Assembly (NCBI RefSeq): GCF_014202435.1
Contig: NZ_JACHGU010000013.1
Location: 1 to 40,901, forward strand
DNA from: Pseudoxanthomonas broegbernensis
GTDB taxonomy: Bacteria; Pseudomonadota; Gammaproteobacteria; Xanthomonadales; Xanthomonadaceae
Length of the DNA: 40,901 bases
Reading direction: 5' to 3'
This document shows, one piece after another, positions 11,584 to 22,424 of this stretch. The position numbers were made by a program, and so were the translations under genes. The notes beneath the pieces are model-generated. The model ran no database searches. It had not been told where the DNA came from and saw only the letters and a program-made list of their open reading frames with translations. The stretch's first letter is position 1. Every line of letters begins with the position of its first letter.

Positions 11584-11886
11584 ATGCGCCGGTTCGCCAG
11601 TTTCCGCCAGTTCTATCCGTTCTACCTGGACGAACACCGCAACCGCACCTCGCGCCGGCTGCACTTCATCGGCAGTTGCGGCGTGCTCGCATTGCTGGCG
11701 GTGGCCGCCCTGCAGCGCAACGCCTGGTGGCTGCTGGCGGCCCTGGCGTGCGGCTACGGCTTCGCCTGGGTGGGGCATTTCTTCTTCGAGAAGAACCGGC
11801 CGGCGACCTTCCGCCACCCGTTCTACTCGTTCATGGGCGACTGGGTGATGTTCAAGGACATCCTCACCGGGCGCATCCGCTTCTGA
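11584..11886 (+). CDS. DUF962 / Mpo1-like membrane protein
   Basis: A 100-residue protein of the DUF962 family, related to yeast Mpo1, a 2-hydroxy fatty-acid dioxygenase. Family signatures are YLDEHRNRTSRRLHFIG (H18, H27) and GHFFFEKNRPATFRHPFYS near the C-terminus, with two hydrophobic segments between. The conserved histidines would be the iron ligands by analogy with Mpo1; activity in bacteria is inferred only. It is convergent with the DUF486 gene, with 15 bp between stops. Confidence 0.88.
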   Translation: MRRFASFRQFYPFYLDEHRNRTSRRLHFIGSCGVLALLAVAALQRNAWWLLAALACGYGFAWVGHFFFEKNRPATFRHPFYSFMGDWVMFKDILTGRIRF

Positions 11887-11901
11887 AGGCGCGCGGCGCG
11901 G

Positions 11902-12273
11902 TCAGCGCACCGGGGCGCCGCCGTCGTGGAACATGAGGAACGCGGCGCCCGCGATCAGCACGAACGCGGCGTAGTGGTTCCACTTCAGCGGCTGGCCCAG
12001 GTACCAGGCCGAGAAGCCGGCGAACACCACCAGGGTGACGATCTCCTGGATGGTCTTGAGCTGGACCACCGAGTAGACCGCGCTGCCCATGCGGTTGGCC
12101 GGCACCATCAGCCCGTACTCGAAGAAGGCGATGCCCCAACTGACCAGGATCGCCATGAACAGCGGCGCGCTCTTGTGCTTCAGGTGCCCGTACCAGGCGA
12201 AGGTCATGAACACGTTGCTGGCCAGCAGCAACAGCACCGGCGCCAGGTGGCCGGACAGGGACAGGGCAGGCAT
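11902..12273 (-). CDS. DUF486 family small membrane protein (DMT-like)
   Basis: A 123-residue inner-membrane protein with about four hydrophobic helices. The motifs NVFMTFAWYGHLKHK, ILVSWGIAFFEYGLMVPANRMG and FSAWYLGQPLKWNHYAAFVLIAGAAFLMF identify the DUF486 family, distantly related to drug/metabolite transporters. The function is unknown. The start is the ATG ending at 12273 (MPALSLSG); the open frame extends 34 codons further but with an arginine-rich, non-family sequence. Confidence 0.88.
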   Translation of the reverse strand: MPALSLSGHLAPVLLLLASNVFMTFAWYGHLKHKSAPLFMAILVSWGIAFFEYGLMVPANRMGSAVYSVVQLKTIQEIVTLVVFAGFSAWYLGQPLKWNHYAAFVLIAGAAFLMFHDGGAPVR

Positions 12274-12432
12274 GGCGCAGCGCCGTGGGGAGGGGAGCGC
12301 AGCATACGGCAGGGCCACCACGGCCGCCGGGTCGATCCGCGCGCCCCGTAGCAGCGCCCTTGGCGCGACCGCCATCCCCCGCGCGGGGGCATCCGCGCCG
12401 ACCCTGGAACGGTAGCGGAAAGCATCCTATTT

Positions 12433-12464
12433 CCCATCCCTTCGGTTTTTGCCGAAAGGATGGG
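12433..12464. terminator. Strong stem-loop downstream of ybbP
   Basis: Arms CCCATCCCTTCGG (12433-12445) and CCGAAAGGATGGG (12452-12464) pair over 13 positions with one C·A mismatch, around a T-rich loop TTTTTG. It sits 10 bp beyond the ybbP stop, on the minus-strand 3' side. No T-tract follows on either strand, so it may be a Rho-type or 3'-protective hairpin. It is the most stable isolated hairpin in the window. Confidence 0.55.
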
Positions 12465-12474
12465 GATCAAGCCG

Positions 12475-14957
12475 CTACAGGAAAGCGCGCAACGCCAGGG
12501 CGGGTGGCGTGCGCAGGATGCGGCGGCTGCCCGACCAGCCGGCCAGCACGCTCAGGGCGACGCCTCCCGCGCCACCGGCCAGCAGCGCCGGCCAGGGCGG
12601 GACCAGGGCCAGTTCGAACAACTGCCGCGACACCACGACGCCGATGATCGCCGCCGCCGCCACCGCCAGGATGGCCGCCAGCAGGCCCAGGGCGCCGAAC
12701 TCCACCAGCACCGCGCCGCGAAGCTGGCCATGGCGCGCGCCCAGGGTGCGCAGCACCGCGCTGTCGTAGCGGCGCTCGCCGGCGGTGGCCTGCAGCGCGG
12801 CCAACAGCACCAGCACCCCGGCGGCCAGGCTGAAGCCCATCACCAGTTGCACCGCCTGGCTCACCCGCTCGATCACTTCGCGCACGCGCTGCAGGATCGC
12901 GTCGATCTCCAGCACCGACACGTTGGGGAACTCCCGCGCCAGCGGCGCCAGCAGCGCGGTCCTGCCCGAGGGCAGGTGGAAGGCGGAGATCAGGTTGTAC
13001 GGCGCATCGCCCACCGCACCGGCGTTGAGCAGCAGGAAGAAGTTGACCCGGAACGAATCCCAGTCGGCCTTGCGCAGGCTGGTGACGGTGAAGCTGCGCT
13101 CCTGCTCGCCCAGTTGCAGGGTCACCGTGTCGCCCAGCGCCAGCCCGTAGCGCTGCGCCCATCCCTCCTCGACCGAGGCCTCGGCCGCGGCGCTGCCCGG
13201 TTCCCAGAAGCGGCCGGCGGTCAGCGCGTTGGCCGGCGGAAAGGTATGCCGCCAGGAGAAGTTGACCGGGCGGTTGGCATCGTCGTCGTCGTCGGTATCG
13301 CGCTGCCGGTGCTGCGGCGGCCGGCCGTTGATCGCCAGCAGGCGGCCGGTGCCGAACGGCTGCAGGTCCGGTTCGGCCACGCCTAGGCCGCGCAGGGTGC
13401 GGTCCACCGCCTCGGCCTGGTCGCGCTGCACGTTGAGCAGGAAGTGGTTGGGCGTGTCCGCAGGCAGGCGGTCGCGCCACTGGCCGAGCAGGCCGGGGCC
13501 GATCACCGCCAGCAGCAGCAGCGCGCACAGCGACAGCGAAAGGCCGACCAGTTGCACCACCGCCAGCCCGCGGCGCCGGGTCAGTGCGGCCAGGCCCAGC
13601 TTCCACGGCCCGCGCAGGCGCCGCTGCACTCGGCGCAATCCCCACAGCAGCGCCGTGCCGGCCGCGGCGGCCAGCAGCGCCAGCGCGCCCAGCCCGCCCA
13701 GCACCCAGGCGGCCAGCGGCAGGTCGCCGGTGGCGTACACGGCAAGCGCCACGGTGGCCGCCAGCGCCGCGGCGTAGGCCAGCAGCGAGGCCGGCGGCAG
13801 CGCGGAGAAGCTGCGGTTGAGCACCCGCATCGGCGGCACCCCGCGCAGGCGCAGCAGCGGCGGCAGGCCGAAGCCGAGCAACAGCAGCAGGCCGATGCCG
13901 GCGCCGCTGAGCATCGGTGCGGCCTGCGGCAGCGGCAGCCGCGCCGGGATCAGGTTGCCCAGCGCCTCCACCAGCGCCATCTGGGTGAGCATGCCGATGC
14001 CTATCCCCAGCGCGCACGCCGGGATGGCCAGCAGCAGCAACTGCAATGCCAGCGCCGAGAGGATGTCGCGCTGGCGCGCGCCCAGGCAGCGCAGCACCGC
14101 CACCGTGTCGATCCGGCCCAGGGCGAAGCGGTTGGCCGCCAGCGCGGTGGCCACGCCGGCCAGCAGCACCGCCAGCAGCGCGGCCAGGGCGAGGAAGCGC
14201 CCGGCGCGGTCGAAGGCGGCGCGCAGGCCCTGCTGCGCGTCCTCGATGCTCACCAGGCGCAGGCCGCCGTCCAGTTGCGGCCGCAGCCACTGGCGGAAAT
14301 CGGCGATGGCGTCGCCCGGGCCGGCGAACATCAGCCGGTAGGAGGCGCGGCTGCCGGGGCCGAGCAGGCCGGCAGCGTCGATGTCGGCACGGTTGACGAT
14401 CAGCGCCGGGGCCATCTCCATCAGCCCGCCCGAGGCGTCCGGCTCGGCCAGCAGCACCCGAGCGATGCGCACGTGGCCGCTGCCGAACTCGATCCGTTCG
14501 CCCACCGTCGCGCCCAGCGCTTCCAGGATGCGCGGGTCGGCGTAGGCCTGGCCCGGCGGCGGTGCGCGCGCCGCCTCGGGGGCCAGGCCGTTGGCGTCGC
14601 GGGCCACGCGCAACTGCCCGCGCAGCGGATAGCCCGCGTCCACGCCTTTCACCGTGGCCATCTGGCTGGCGTCGCCATGGAACAGCACGCTCGGGAAGCC
14701 GACCATGCGCGCGCTGCGCAGGCCGCGGCGGCCGGCTTCCTCGGCGAACGCTGCCGGCGGGTCCTCGCGCCCGCGCACGCCCAGGTCGCCGCCGATCGCT
14801 TCGGCCGCGCTGGCGCCCAGGGCCAGCGTCACCCGGTCGACCAGGGTGCCGACCGCGGTCATCACGGCCACGCCCAGCACCAGCGCGGCGAATACCGTCA
14901 GCAGGTCGCCGGCCAGGAATTCGCGGCGCAGCGAGCGCGCGGCGTGACGCAGCGGAT

Positions 14958-14961
<4 letters not shown>
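12475..14961 (-). CDS. ybbP: ABC transporter permease, YbbP/FtsX-like
   Basis: An 828-residue inner-membrane permease with two FtsX/MacB-type modules. The first membrane segment is near residues 17-42. A periplasmic domain (AEAIGGDLGVRG…) follows, then several helices in the middle (FLALAALLAVLLAG, LLLLAIPACALGIGIG). A second periplasmic part comes next, and the last three helices end in ILRTPPALALRAFL. It overlaps ybbA by ATGA at 14958-14961, so the two are translationally coupled and form one transporter. The E. coli relatives YbbA-YbbP also sit next to tesA; their substrate is not firmly known, and lipid or lipoprotein release is a common proposal. Confidence 0.9.
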
Positions 14962-15686
<725 letters not shown>

Positions 15687-15695
15687 GGTATCGAT

Positions 15696-15701
15696 GGGAG
15701 G
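15696..15701 (+). promoter_or_regulatory. Shine-Dalgarno for tesA
   Basis: GGGAGG, seven bases before the ATG at 15709. It supports that start over the in-frame ATGs at 15715, 15724 and 15733. Confidence 0.6.
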
Positions 15702-15708
15702 CTCCGGA

Positions 15709-16416
15709 ATGCGGATGGTCGGAATGGCTTGGATGGACACGGACGGCGGGGGAGCGCGCCGCCCCGGTGGCAGGCGACGGGTATTCGTGCCGGCGTGGCT
15801 GCTGCTGGCGGCCTGCCTGCTGGCCCCGGCGCTGGCCTGCGCCCAGGGCCCGGCCGGCGCGGCATCCGGCGAGGCGATACTCGTCGTCGGCGACAGCCTC
15901 AGCGCCGAGCACAACATACCCGCAGGCTCGGGCTGGGTCAGCCTCCTGCAGCGGCGCATGCGGCGCGAACTCGCCTCGCCGCCCGCGGTGGTCAACGCCA
16001 GCATCAGCGGCGAGACCACGGCCGGCGCCCTGACCCGCCTGCCCGGGCTGCTGCGGGCGCACCGGCCCTCGGTGCTGGTGATCGAACTGGGCGGCAACGA
16101 CGCACTGCGCGGCCTCACTCCGGCGCAGTTGCGCGACAACCTGGAGAAGATGATCGTACTCGGCCAGGGCGCCGGTGCGCGCGTACTGCTGCTGGGCATC
16201 GACGTGCCGCCCAACTATGGCCCGGCCTACCGCCAGCGGCTGCGCCGCACCTACGAGGAACTGTCCGCCGCCCACGGCGTGGCGCTGGTGCCGTTCTTCC
16301 TGGAAGGCGTGGCCCTGCAGCCGGGCCTGATGCAGGCCGATGGCCTGCACCCCACCCAGGCGGCCCAGCCGCGCCTGCTCGACAACGTCTGGCCGGCTCT
16401 CAAGCCGCTGCTGTAG
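15709..16416 (+). CDS. tesA: Arylesterase / thioesterase TesA (GDSL, SGNH hydrolase)
   Basis: Periplasmic multifunctional esterase of the TesA family (acyl-CoA thioesterase I, protease I, lysophospholipase L1). The 235-residue precursor has a basic n-region and hydrophobic core WLLLAACLLAPALA with cleavage predicted after ACA. SGNH blocks: GDSLS (nucleophile S63), the glycine in SISGETTAG, GGND (N130), and DGLHP (D211, H214). It is divergent from ybbA-ybbP, the conserved neighbourhood of this enzyme. With the chosen start the n-region is long (about 24 residues), so the later ATG at 15733 remains possible. Confidence 0.93.
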   Translation: MRMVGMAWMDTDGGGARRPGGRRRVFVPAWLLLAACLLAPALACAQGPAGAASGEAILVVGDSLSAEHNIPAGSGWVSLLQRRMRRELASPPAVVNASISGETTAGALTRLPGLLRAHRPSVLVIELGGNDALRGLTPAQLRDNLEKMIVLGQGAGARVLLLGIDVPPNYGPAYRQRLRRTYEELSAAHGVALVPFFLEGVALQPGLMQADGLHPTQAAQPRLLDNVWPALKPLL

Positions 16417-16474
16417 GCGCGGTGCGACCGGTGCCCGCCATGCCTGCACGACGACCGTTCCGCCATCCGGTCTT

Positions 16475-16499
16475 GTCGCCGGCCGAAGCCGGCTCCTGC
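16475..16499 (+). repeat. REP-like palindrome, copy D
   Basis: Identical over 25 bp to copy A at 1924-1948 (arms GCCGGC around CGAA). It lies 59 bp after the tesA stop, in the spacer before the response regulator. Confidence 0.8.
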
Positions 16500-16590
16500 G
16501 GTTGAGCGCGGCCGCATCCTCTGCCATCGCCGGCGGTCTGGAGGCCCGCCCCTCTTGGCCTTCACGCGCCATCCACCCTGGCTCCGGCAT

Positions 16591-16608
16591 GTTTCACAAA
16601 CCTGAAAA
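16591..16608 (+). promoter_or_regulatory. Candidate operator upstream of response regulator
   Basis: GTTTCA and TGAAAAC face each other across six bases, in an AT-rich island within GC-rich sequence, 19 bp before the response-regulator start. It could be an autoregulation site. This is a pattern-based guess with no family assignment. Confidence 0.3.
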
Positions 16609-16626
16609 CACCACGGAGCGGGCGTC

Positions 16627-17346
16627 ATGCGGCAGGGCAAAGAAACTTCCGGGCTGGTGCTGGTGGTCGAGGACAACCGCAACATCTCCGAGATGATCGG
16701 CGAGTACCTGGAGAGCCGCGGCTTCGAGGTCGACTACGCTGCCGATGGCCTGGACGGCTATCGCCTGGCCGCCGAGAACAGCTACGACGCCGTCGTGCTG
16801 GACCTGATGCTGCCGCGCCTGGACGGCATCGAGGTCTGCCGCCGCCTGCGCAGCGACGCGCGCAAGTCCACCCCGGTGCTGATGCTGACCGCGCGCGACA
16901 CCCTGGACGACAAGCTTACCGGCCTCGGCCACGGCGCCGACGACTATCTCACCAAGCCCTTCGCGATCCAGGAGCTGGAGGCGCGCCTGCGCGCGCTGAT
17001 CCGCCGCGAACGCCGCCAGGTGGGTTCGGAAGTGCTGACCGTGGCCGACCTCGTGCTGGACCCGGTGAGCATGCGGGTGACCCGGGGCGGCACCGAGCTG
17101 CAGCTCTCGCCGATCGGCCTGAAGCTGCTGACCATCCTGATGCGCGAGTCGCCGCGGGTGGTCAGCCGCCAGGAGATCGAGCGCGAGATCTGGGGCAACA
17201 GCCTGCCCGACTCGGATACACTGCGCAGCCACTTGTACAACCTGCGCAAGGTGATCGACAAGCCGTTCGATCGGCCGCTGCTGCACACGGTGCAGAGCGC
17301 CGGCTACCGGGTGGCCGATATCGGCCAGCCCGTCGCCGCCAACTGA
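16627..17346 (+). CDS. OmpR/PhoB-family response regulator
   Basis: A 239-residue DNA-binding response regulator. The receiver domain has acidic pocket E15/D16 (VVEDN), phospho-acceptor D59 (VVLDLMLPRLDG), the threonine in LMLTARD and the lysine in LTKPF. The C-terminal winged helix (about 140-235) includes SPIGLKLLTILM, VVSRQEIEREIWG and LRSHLYNLRKVIDKP. A GGAG eight bases before the ATG supports the start. The histidine kinase follows after 136 bp and efflux genes after that, so the likely target is the adjacent macA-like operon (inferred). I cannot assign a specific named system. Confidence 0.93.
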   Translation: MRQGKETSGLVLVVEDNRNISEMIGEYLESRGFEVDYAADGLDGYRLAAENSYDAVVLDLMLPRLDGIEVCRRLRSDARKSTPVLMLTARDTLDDKLTGLGHGADDYLTKPFAIQELEARLRALIRRERRQVGSEVLTVADLVLDPVSMRVTRGGTELQLSPIGLKLLTILMRESPRVVSRQEIEREIWGNSLPDSDTLRSHLYNLRKVIDKPFDRPLLHTVQSAGYRVADIGQPVAAN

Positions 17347-17376
17347 TTGCGTATCCGTAACGGGGGGAGGGGGAAT

Positions 17377-17424
17377 GGCGGTGATCACCGCCGCGAGGGG
17401 GTGTCGCGACGCATTGCCGGCAAT
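17377..17424. promoter_or_regulatory. Cluster of perfect palindromes between regulator and kinase
   Basis: Three perfect palindromes occur within 48 bp: GGCGGTGATCACCGCC (17377-17392), GTCGCGAC (17403-17410) and ATTGCCGGCAAT (17413-17424). The first can also fold as a six-bp stem with a GATC loop. They lie 31-78 bp after the regulator stop and before the kinase start at 17483, so they may be operators or an attenuating structure. Confidence 0.4.
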
Positions 17425-17482
17425 CACGGTGCGGCGATGCGCGCATGCCTACACTCGGTGCACCCTGCGCTGACTCTGCACG

Positions 17483-18802
17483 ATGCCCCACGGCCTGCCC
17501 CGCAAGATCCGGATCGCCTTCATCCTGCAAATGGTGATGGCGAGCCTGGCGATCGTGGTGGCCTTCTACGTGGTGGCCATCCTGTTCAAGTACAGCTTCA
17601 TCCAGAACACCCTGCAGGAAGAGGCGCAGCACTACTGGCAACTGTACGACGCCTCGCCGGCGCAGCCGCCGCCCAACACCTACAACCTGCGCGGCTACCT
17701 GGTCGAGGCCGGCTATTCCAGCCTGTCGCTGCCGCCCGACCTGCGCGAGCTGCGGCCCGGGTTCCACGACCTGGAGCAGCAAGGGCAACTGGTCTGGGTG
17801 GACCGGCGCCAGGCCGGCACCTTGTACCTGGTGTTCCTGCGCTCGCAGGCCACCCGGATGGCACTGTGGTTCGCGGTGCTGCCGGCGATGCTGACGCTGC
17901 TGGCGATCTACGGCGCCACCTGGCTTACCTACCGCTCGTCGCAGCGCCTGGTTTCGCCCGTGGCCTGGCTGGCGCGGCAGGTCGGCCGCTGGGACCCGCG
18001 CCGTCCGGACGTGACCGAGCTGGCGCCGGAACTGCTCCCGGCCGACGTGCAGGGCGAGGCCCGGCAGTTGGCCCAGGCCCTGCACGGGCTGGGCGAACGG
18101 GTGCAGGCCCACATCGCCCGCGAGCGCAACTTCACCCGCCATGCCAGCCACGAGCTGCGCACCCCGCTGACGGTGATCCGCATGGCCAGCGACGTGATGC
18201 TGGCCGGCGACGAGCTGCCGCCGCGCGTGGCCCGCGGCCTGCAGCGGATCCAGCGCGCCGGCCGCGACATGGAGGCGGTGGTGGATGCCTTCCTGATCCT
18301 GGCGCGCGAACCGGACGTGGCGCCGCAGAGCGAGTGGTTCCAGGTTTGCGAGGTGGTCCACCAGGAGGCGGACAACGCGCGCCTGCTGCTGGGCGACAAG
18401 CCGGTGGTCGTGGAAGTGGACTGCCTGCAGCAGCCAATGCTGTACGCGCCGCCGCGGGTGCTGCACGTGGTCCTGGGCAACCTGCTGCGCAACGCCTGCC
18501 ACTACACCGACCGCGGCCGGGTGCGGGTGACCGTGGACGAAACCCAGGTGGTGGTCAGCGATACCGGCATCGGGATGACGCCCGAGATACTGGCCAGCGC
18601 CTTCGAGCCGTTCTTCCGCGGCGTGCCGGAGCGGCCGCACGGTACCGGCCTGGGGTTGGCGATCGTGCGCCGGCTGTGCGAGCGGTTCGGCTGGCGGGTG
18701 GAACTGGAAAGCGTGCAGGACGCGGGCACCACGGCCAGCATCCACTTTGCACCGGTGCGCGGCGACACGCAGCAGGTGCCGGGCGCGGTTCCTCCGGCAT
18801 AG
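17483..18802 (+). CDS. Sensor histidine kinase
   Basis: A 439-residue inner-membrane kinase, partner of the upstream regulator. First membrane helix about 8-34, periplasmic sensor about 35-125, second helix about 126-149, then a HAMP-like linker. The phosphorylated histidine is H223 in the H-box HASHELRTPLTVIRM. The ATPase domain has N-box NLLRNACHY, G1 DTGIGM, F-box FEPFFRG and G2 GTGLGLAIV. The periplasmic segment contains no recognised sensor domain, so the stimulus is unknown. No Shine-Dalgarno sequence is obvious at the ATG. A strong hairpin follows the stop. Confidence 0.93.
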   Translation: MPHGLPRKIRIAFILQMVMASLAIVVAFYVVAILFKYSFIQNTLQEEAQHYWQLYDASPAQPPPNTYNLRGYLVEAGYSSLSLPPDLRELRPGFHDLEQQGQLVWVDRRQAGTLYLVFLRSQATRMALWFAVLPAMLTLLAIYGATWLTYRSSQRLVSPVAWLARQVGRWDPRRPDVTELAPELLPADVQGEARQLAQALHGLGERVQAHIARERNFTRHASHELRTPLTVIRMASDVMLAGDELPPRVARGLQRIQRAGRDMEAVVDAFLILAREPDVAPQSEWFQVCEVVHQEADNARLLLGDKPVVVEVDCLQQPMLYAPPRVLHVVLGNLLRNACHYTDRGRVRVTVDETQVVVSDTGIGMTPEILASAFEPFFRGVPERPHGTGLGLAIVRRLCERFGWRVELESVQDAGTTASIHFAPVRGDTQQVPGAVPPA

Positions 18803-18825
18803 CCTCGGCCGCCCCGGGGCCGAGG
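18803..18825 (+). terminator. GC-rich stem-loop after the kinase gene
   Basis: Arms CCTCGGCC and GGCCGAGG (8 bp, perfect) around a seven-base loop, starting at the base after the kinase stop codon. There is no T-tract. It may attenuate read-through into the efflux genes or protect the upstream mRNA. Confidence 0.5.
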
Positions 18826-18893
18826 CGGCGGCTGTCAACCGGCGCGGTCGCGGCGCGTTATCCGATGCAGTCCCCCATCACGACAGCCCACGC

Positions 18894-20413
18894 ATGAGCC
18901 GAGCCATCCGCCCGCAGCCTTCCCGTTCGCGCAAGTGGTTGCCGCGCGGCCTCATCGTGCTCGCCGTGCTGGCCGTGGCCGGCACCGGCGCCGGCTACTG
19001 GCACAGGCACAAGGCCGCCGGCGCGGAGGGCGCATGGCGGACCACGGCGGTGGAGCGCGGCGGCATCCGCGTGGCGATCTCGTCCACCGGCACACTCAGC
19101 GCCATTTCCACGGTCACCGTCGGCAGCCAGATCTCCGGGCAGGTGCTGCAGGTGCTGGTCGACTACAACGACCAGGTGACCGAGGGCCAGGTGCTGGCGC
19201 GGATCGACCCGAAGACCTACGAGGCGCAGATCGAGCAGGGCAACGCCCAGGTCGCCAGCGCGCGCGCCGGGCTCAACCAGGCGCTGGCCACGCAGCGCAA
19301 CGCCGAGCTGGACTACCGGCGCAAGGCCGAGCTGGCGGAGCGCCAACTGGTGGCGCGCAGCGATGTGGACCTGGCGCGCGCCGCGCTGGACCAGGCCAAT
19401 GCCCAGGTCGCCTCGGCCCAGGCGCAGATCCGCCAGCAGACCGCCTCCACCCAGACCACGCAGGTGAATCTGGACCGCACCGTGATCCGCTCGCCGGTGG
19501 ACGGCGTGGTCCTGACCCGCAGCATCGAGCCGGGACAGACAGTGGCCGCCAGCCTGCAGGCGCCGGAACTGTTCACCATCGCCGAGGATCTTTCGCAGAT
19601 GAAGATCGAGCTGGCGGTGGACGAGGCCGACATCGGCCAGGTGCAGCCGGGGCAGACGGTGACCTTCACCGCCGACGCCTTCCCCGACCGCCAGTTCCGC
19701 GGCCAGGTGCAGCAGGTGCGGCTGGCCGCCACCACTACCAACAACGTGGTCACCTACCCGGTGGTGGTGAACGTGGACAACAGCGACGGCACCTTGCTGC
19801 CGGGGCTGACGGTCAACGCCGAGATCGAGGTCAGCCGGCGCGACGAGGTGCTCAAGGTGTCCAACGCCGCGCTGCGCTACAAGCCGGCAGGCGGCGTGGC
19901 GGTCGGCGGCTTAGGTCCGCCCGCCGCGCCGGCGGCAGCGGCCGCCGGCCGCACGCCCGGCGAGGGGCTGGCCGACGACCTGTCGCGCGCGGCGGCCGAA
20001 CTGAAGCTCGATGCCGCCCAGCAGGCCAGGTTCGACCAGGCCCTGGCCGCGCTGCGCCAGCGTCAGGAAGAACGCCGCACCCGCTCGCAGGGCGGCGGCT
20101 CCGGTCCGCCGGGAATGGCGGCGATGGGCGGCGGCGCCAACGTCGAATCGCAGATGCGCCAGCGCATGGCCGCACGGATGAAGGAGGATTTCGCGGACTT
20201 CCGCGAGAGCCTGGACCCGGCGCAACGGCCGCGCTGGGATGCGGCGCTGGCGGCGCTGGTCAATGCCCGGCGCAGCACCCTCTACCGGCTGGTGGACGGC
20301 AGGCCGCAACCGGTGACGGTGCGCATCGGCGCCAGCGACGGCAGCAGCACCGAAGTCTCCGGCGGCGGCCTGAAGGAAGGCGATGCCATCGTCACCGGCG
20401 AGCGGGCCCGCTG

Positions 20414-20414
<1 letters not shown>
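18894..20414 (+). CDS. MacA-like periplasmic adaptor with helical insertion
   Basis: Membrane-fusion subunit (HlyD/MacA family) linking an inner-membrane ABC exporter to an outer-membrane TolC-type channel. 506 residues, clearly longer than a typical MacA (about 370-400). N-terminal membrane anchor about 18-35, lipoyl halves near GSQISGQVLQVLVDYNDQVTEGQVLARIDP-type sequence and SPVDGVVLTRSIEPGQ, a helical hairpin about 110-190, and a beta-barrel to about residue 330. An insertion at about residues 331-463 carries a Pro/Ala/Gly linker and two copies of an L-D-x-A-Q…R-x-D-x-A-L-A-A-L helix (372-387 and 440-455). The membrane-proximal end then resumes (LVDGRPQPVTVRIGASDGS…GDAIVTGE). The ATG at 18894 is chosen because the anchor follows directly. 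It overlaps the ATPase gene by one base. Confidence 0.9.
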
Positions 20415-21126
<712 letters not shown>

Positions 21127-21130
<4 letters not shown>

Positions 21131-22359
21131 ATTTTTCCGACATCATCCGCACCGCGGTGTTCGCCCTGCGCGGCAACTGGATGCGCAGCGCGCTGACCTC
21201 GCTGGGCGTGATCATCGGCATCGCCGCGGTCATCGTCATGGTCTCGGTCGGCCAGGGTACCCAGCAGGAGATCGACAAGCTGGTGTCCGGGCTGGGCTCG
21301 CAGCGGCTGGACGTCGGCCCGGGCGCGCGCCGCGGCGGCGGCGGCGCGCGCCAGAGCGCCAGCAGCTTCTTCACCCTCAACGAGGGCGACGCGCAGGCCA
21401 TCCGCGACGAGATCCCGGAAGTGCAGTACGTCGCCGGCGCGCTGCGCGGCAACACCCAGGTCGTGTTCGCCGAGAACAACACCTCCACCAGTTGGCAGGG
21501 CGTGCAGCCGGACTTCTTCGTCATCAACGGCTGGAACCTGGCCGAGGGCGAGGGCTTCGAAGTCCAGGACTATTCCAGCGCCAACAAGGCCGTGATCGTG
21601 GGCGAGACGGTGCGCAAGACCCTGTTCGGCAGCGACAGCGGGATCGGCCAGACCGTGCGCCTGGGCCGGGTGCCGTTCACCGTGGTCGGCACCCTGGCGC
21701 CGAAGGGACAGGGCGGTTTCGGCCAGGACCAGGACGACGTGGTGATGGTGCCGCTGGAGACCGGGCGCCGCCGCCTGATGGGTGCGATGGGCCTGCCCGC
21801 GGGGGCGGTGATGCAGATCGCGCTGACCGTCGGCGACGCCAGGAACCTGGACTACGTGCAGGGCGAGGTGGAGTCGCTGCTGCGCCAGCGCCACCGCATC
21901 GGCCCCGGCGACGAGGACGACTTCAACGTGCGCAACATCAGCGAGATCGTCGCCACCCGCACCGCCACCACCAACCTGATGTCCAAGCTGCTGGGCGCGG
22001 TGGCCACCATATGCCTGGTGATCGGCGGCATCGGCATCATGAACATCATGCTGGTCTCGGTGACCGAGCGCATCCGCGAGATCGGCCTGCGCATGGCGGT
22101 GGGCGCCGGGCCGTCGGACGTGCGCCGGCAGTTCCTGGCCGAGGCGATGCTGATCTCGCTGATCGGCGGCGCCATCGGCATCGCCATCGGCGTGGCCGGT
22201 GCGCTGCTGGTCGGGCAAGTGAGCGACCTGCCGGTGGCGCTGAACGGCAAGGTGGTCGGGCTGGCGGCCGCGTTCTCCATCGCCACCGGCCTGTTCTTCG
22301 GCTACTACCCGGCGCGCAAGGCGTCGCAGTTGGACCCGATCGAGGCGTTGCGGCAGTAG
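21127..22359 (+). CDS. MacB-like ABC transporter permease
   Basis: A 410-residue inner-membrane permease with the MacB topology. Helix 1 (SLGVIIGIAAVIVMVSVG, about 26-44) leads into a large periplasmic MacB_PCD domain (about 50-280). The last three helices form the FtsX domain (LGAVATICLVIGGIGIMNIMLVSV, ISLIGGAIGIAIGVAGALLVG, AAAFSIATGLFFGYYPARKAS) with the conserved ERIREIGLRMAVGA loop and terminal DPIEALRQ. A glycine/arginine-rich stretch (RRGGGGAR) follows helix 1. It works with the ATPase encoded just upstream. Confidence 0.95.
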
Positions 22360-22424
22360 GGCCGCGGCTGGCCCGGCGGCCGTCCCGCGCACAGGAGATC
22401 CGGCCCGGACGCGAGAAGCGGCCT

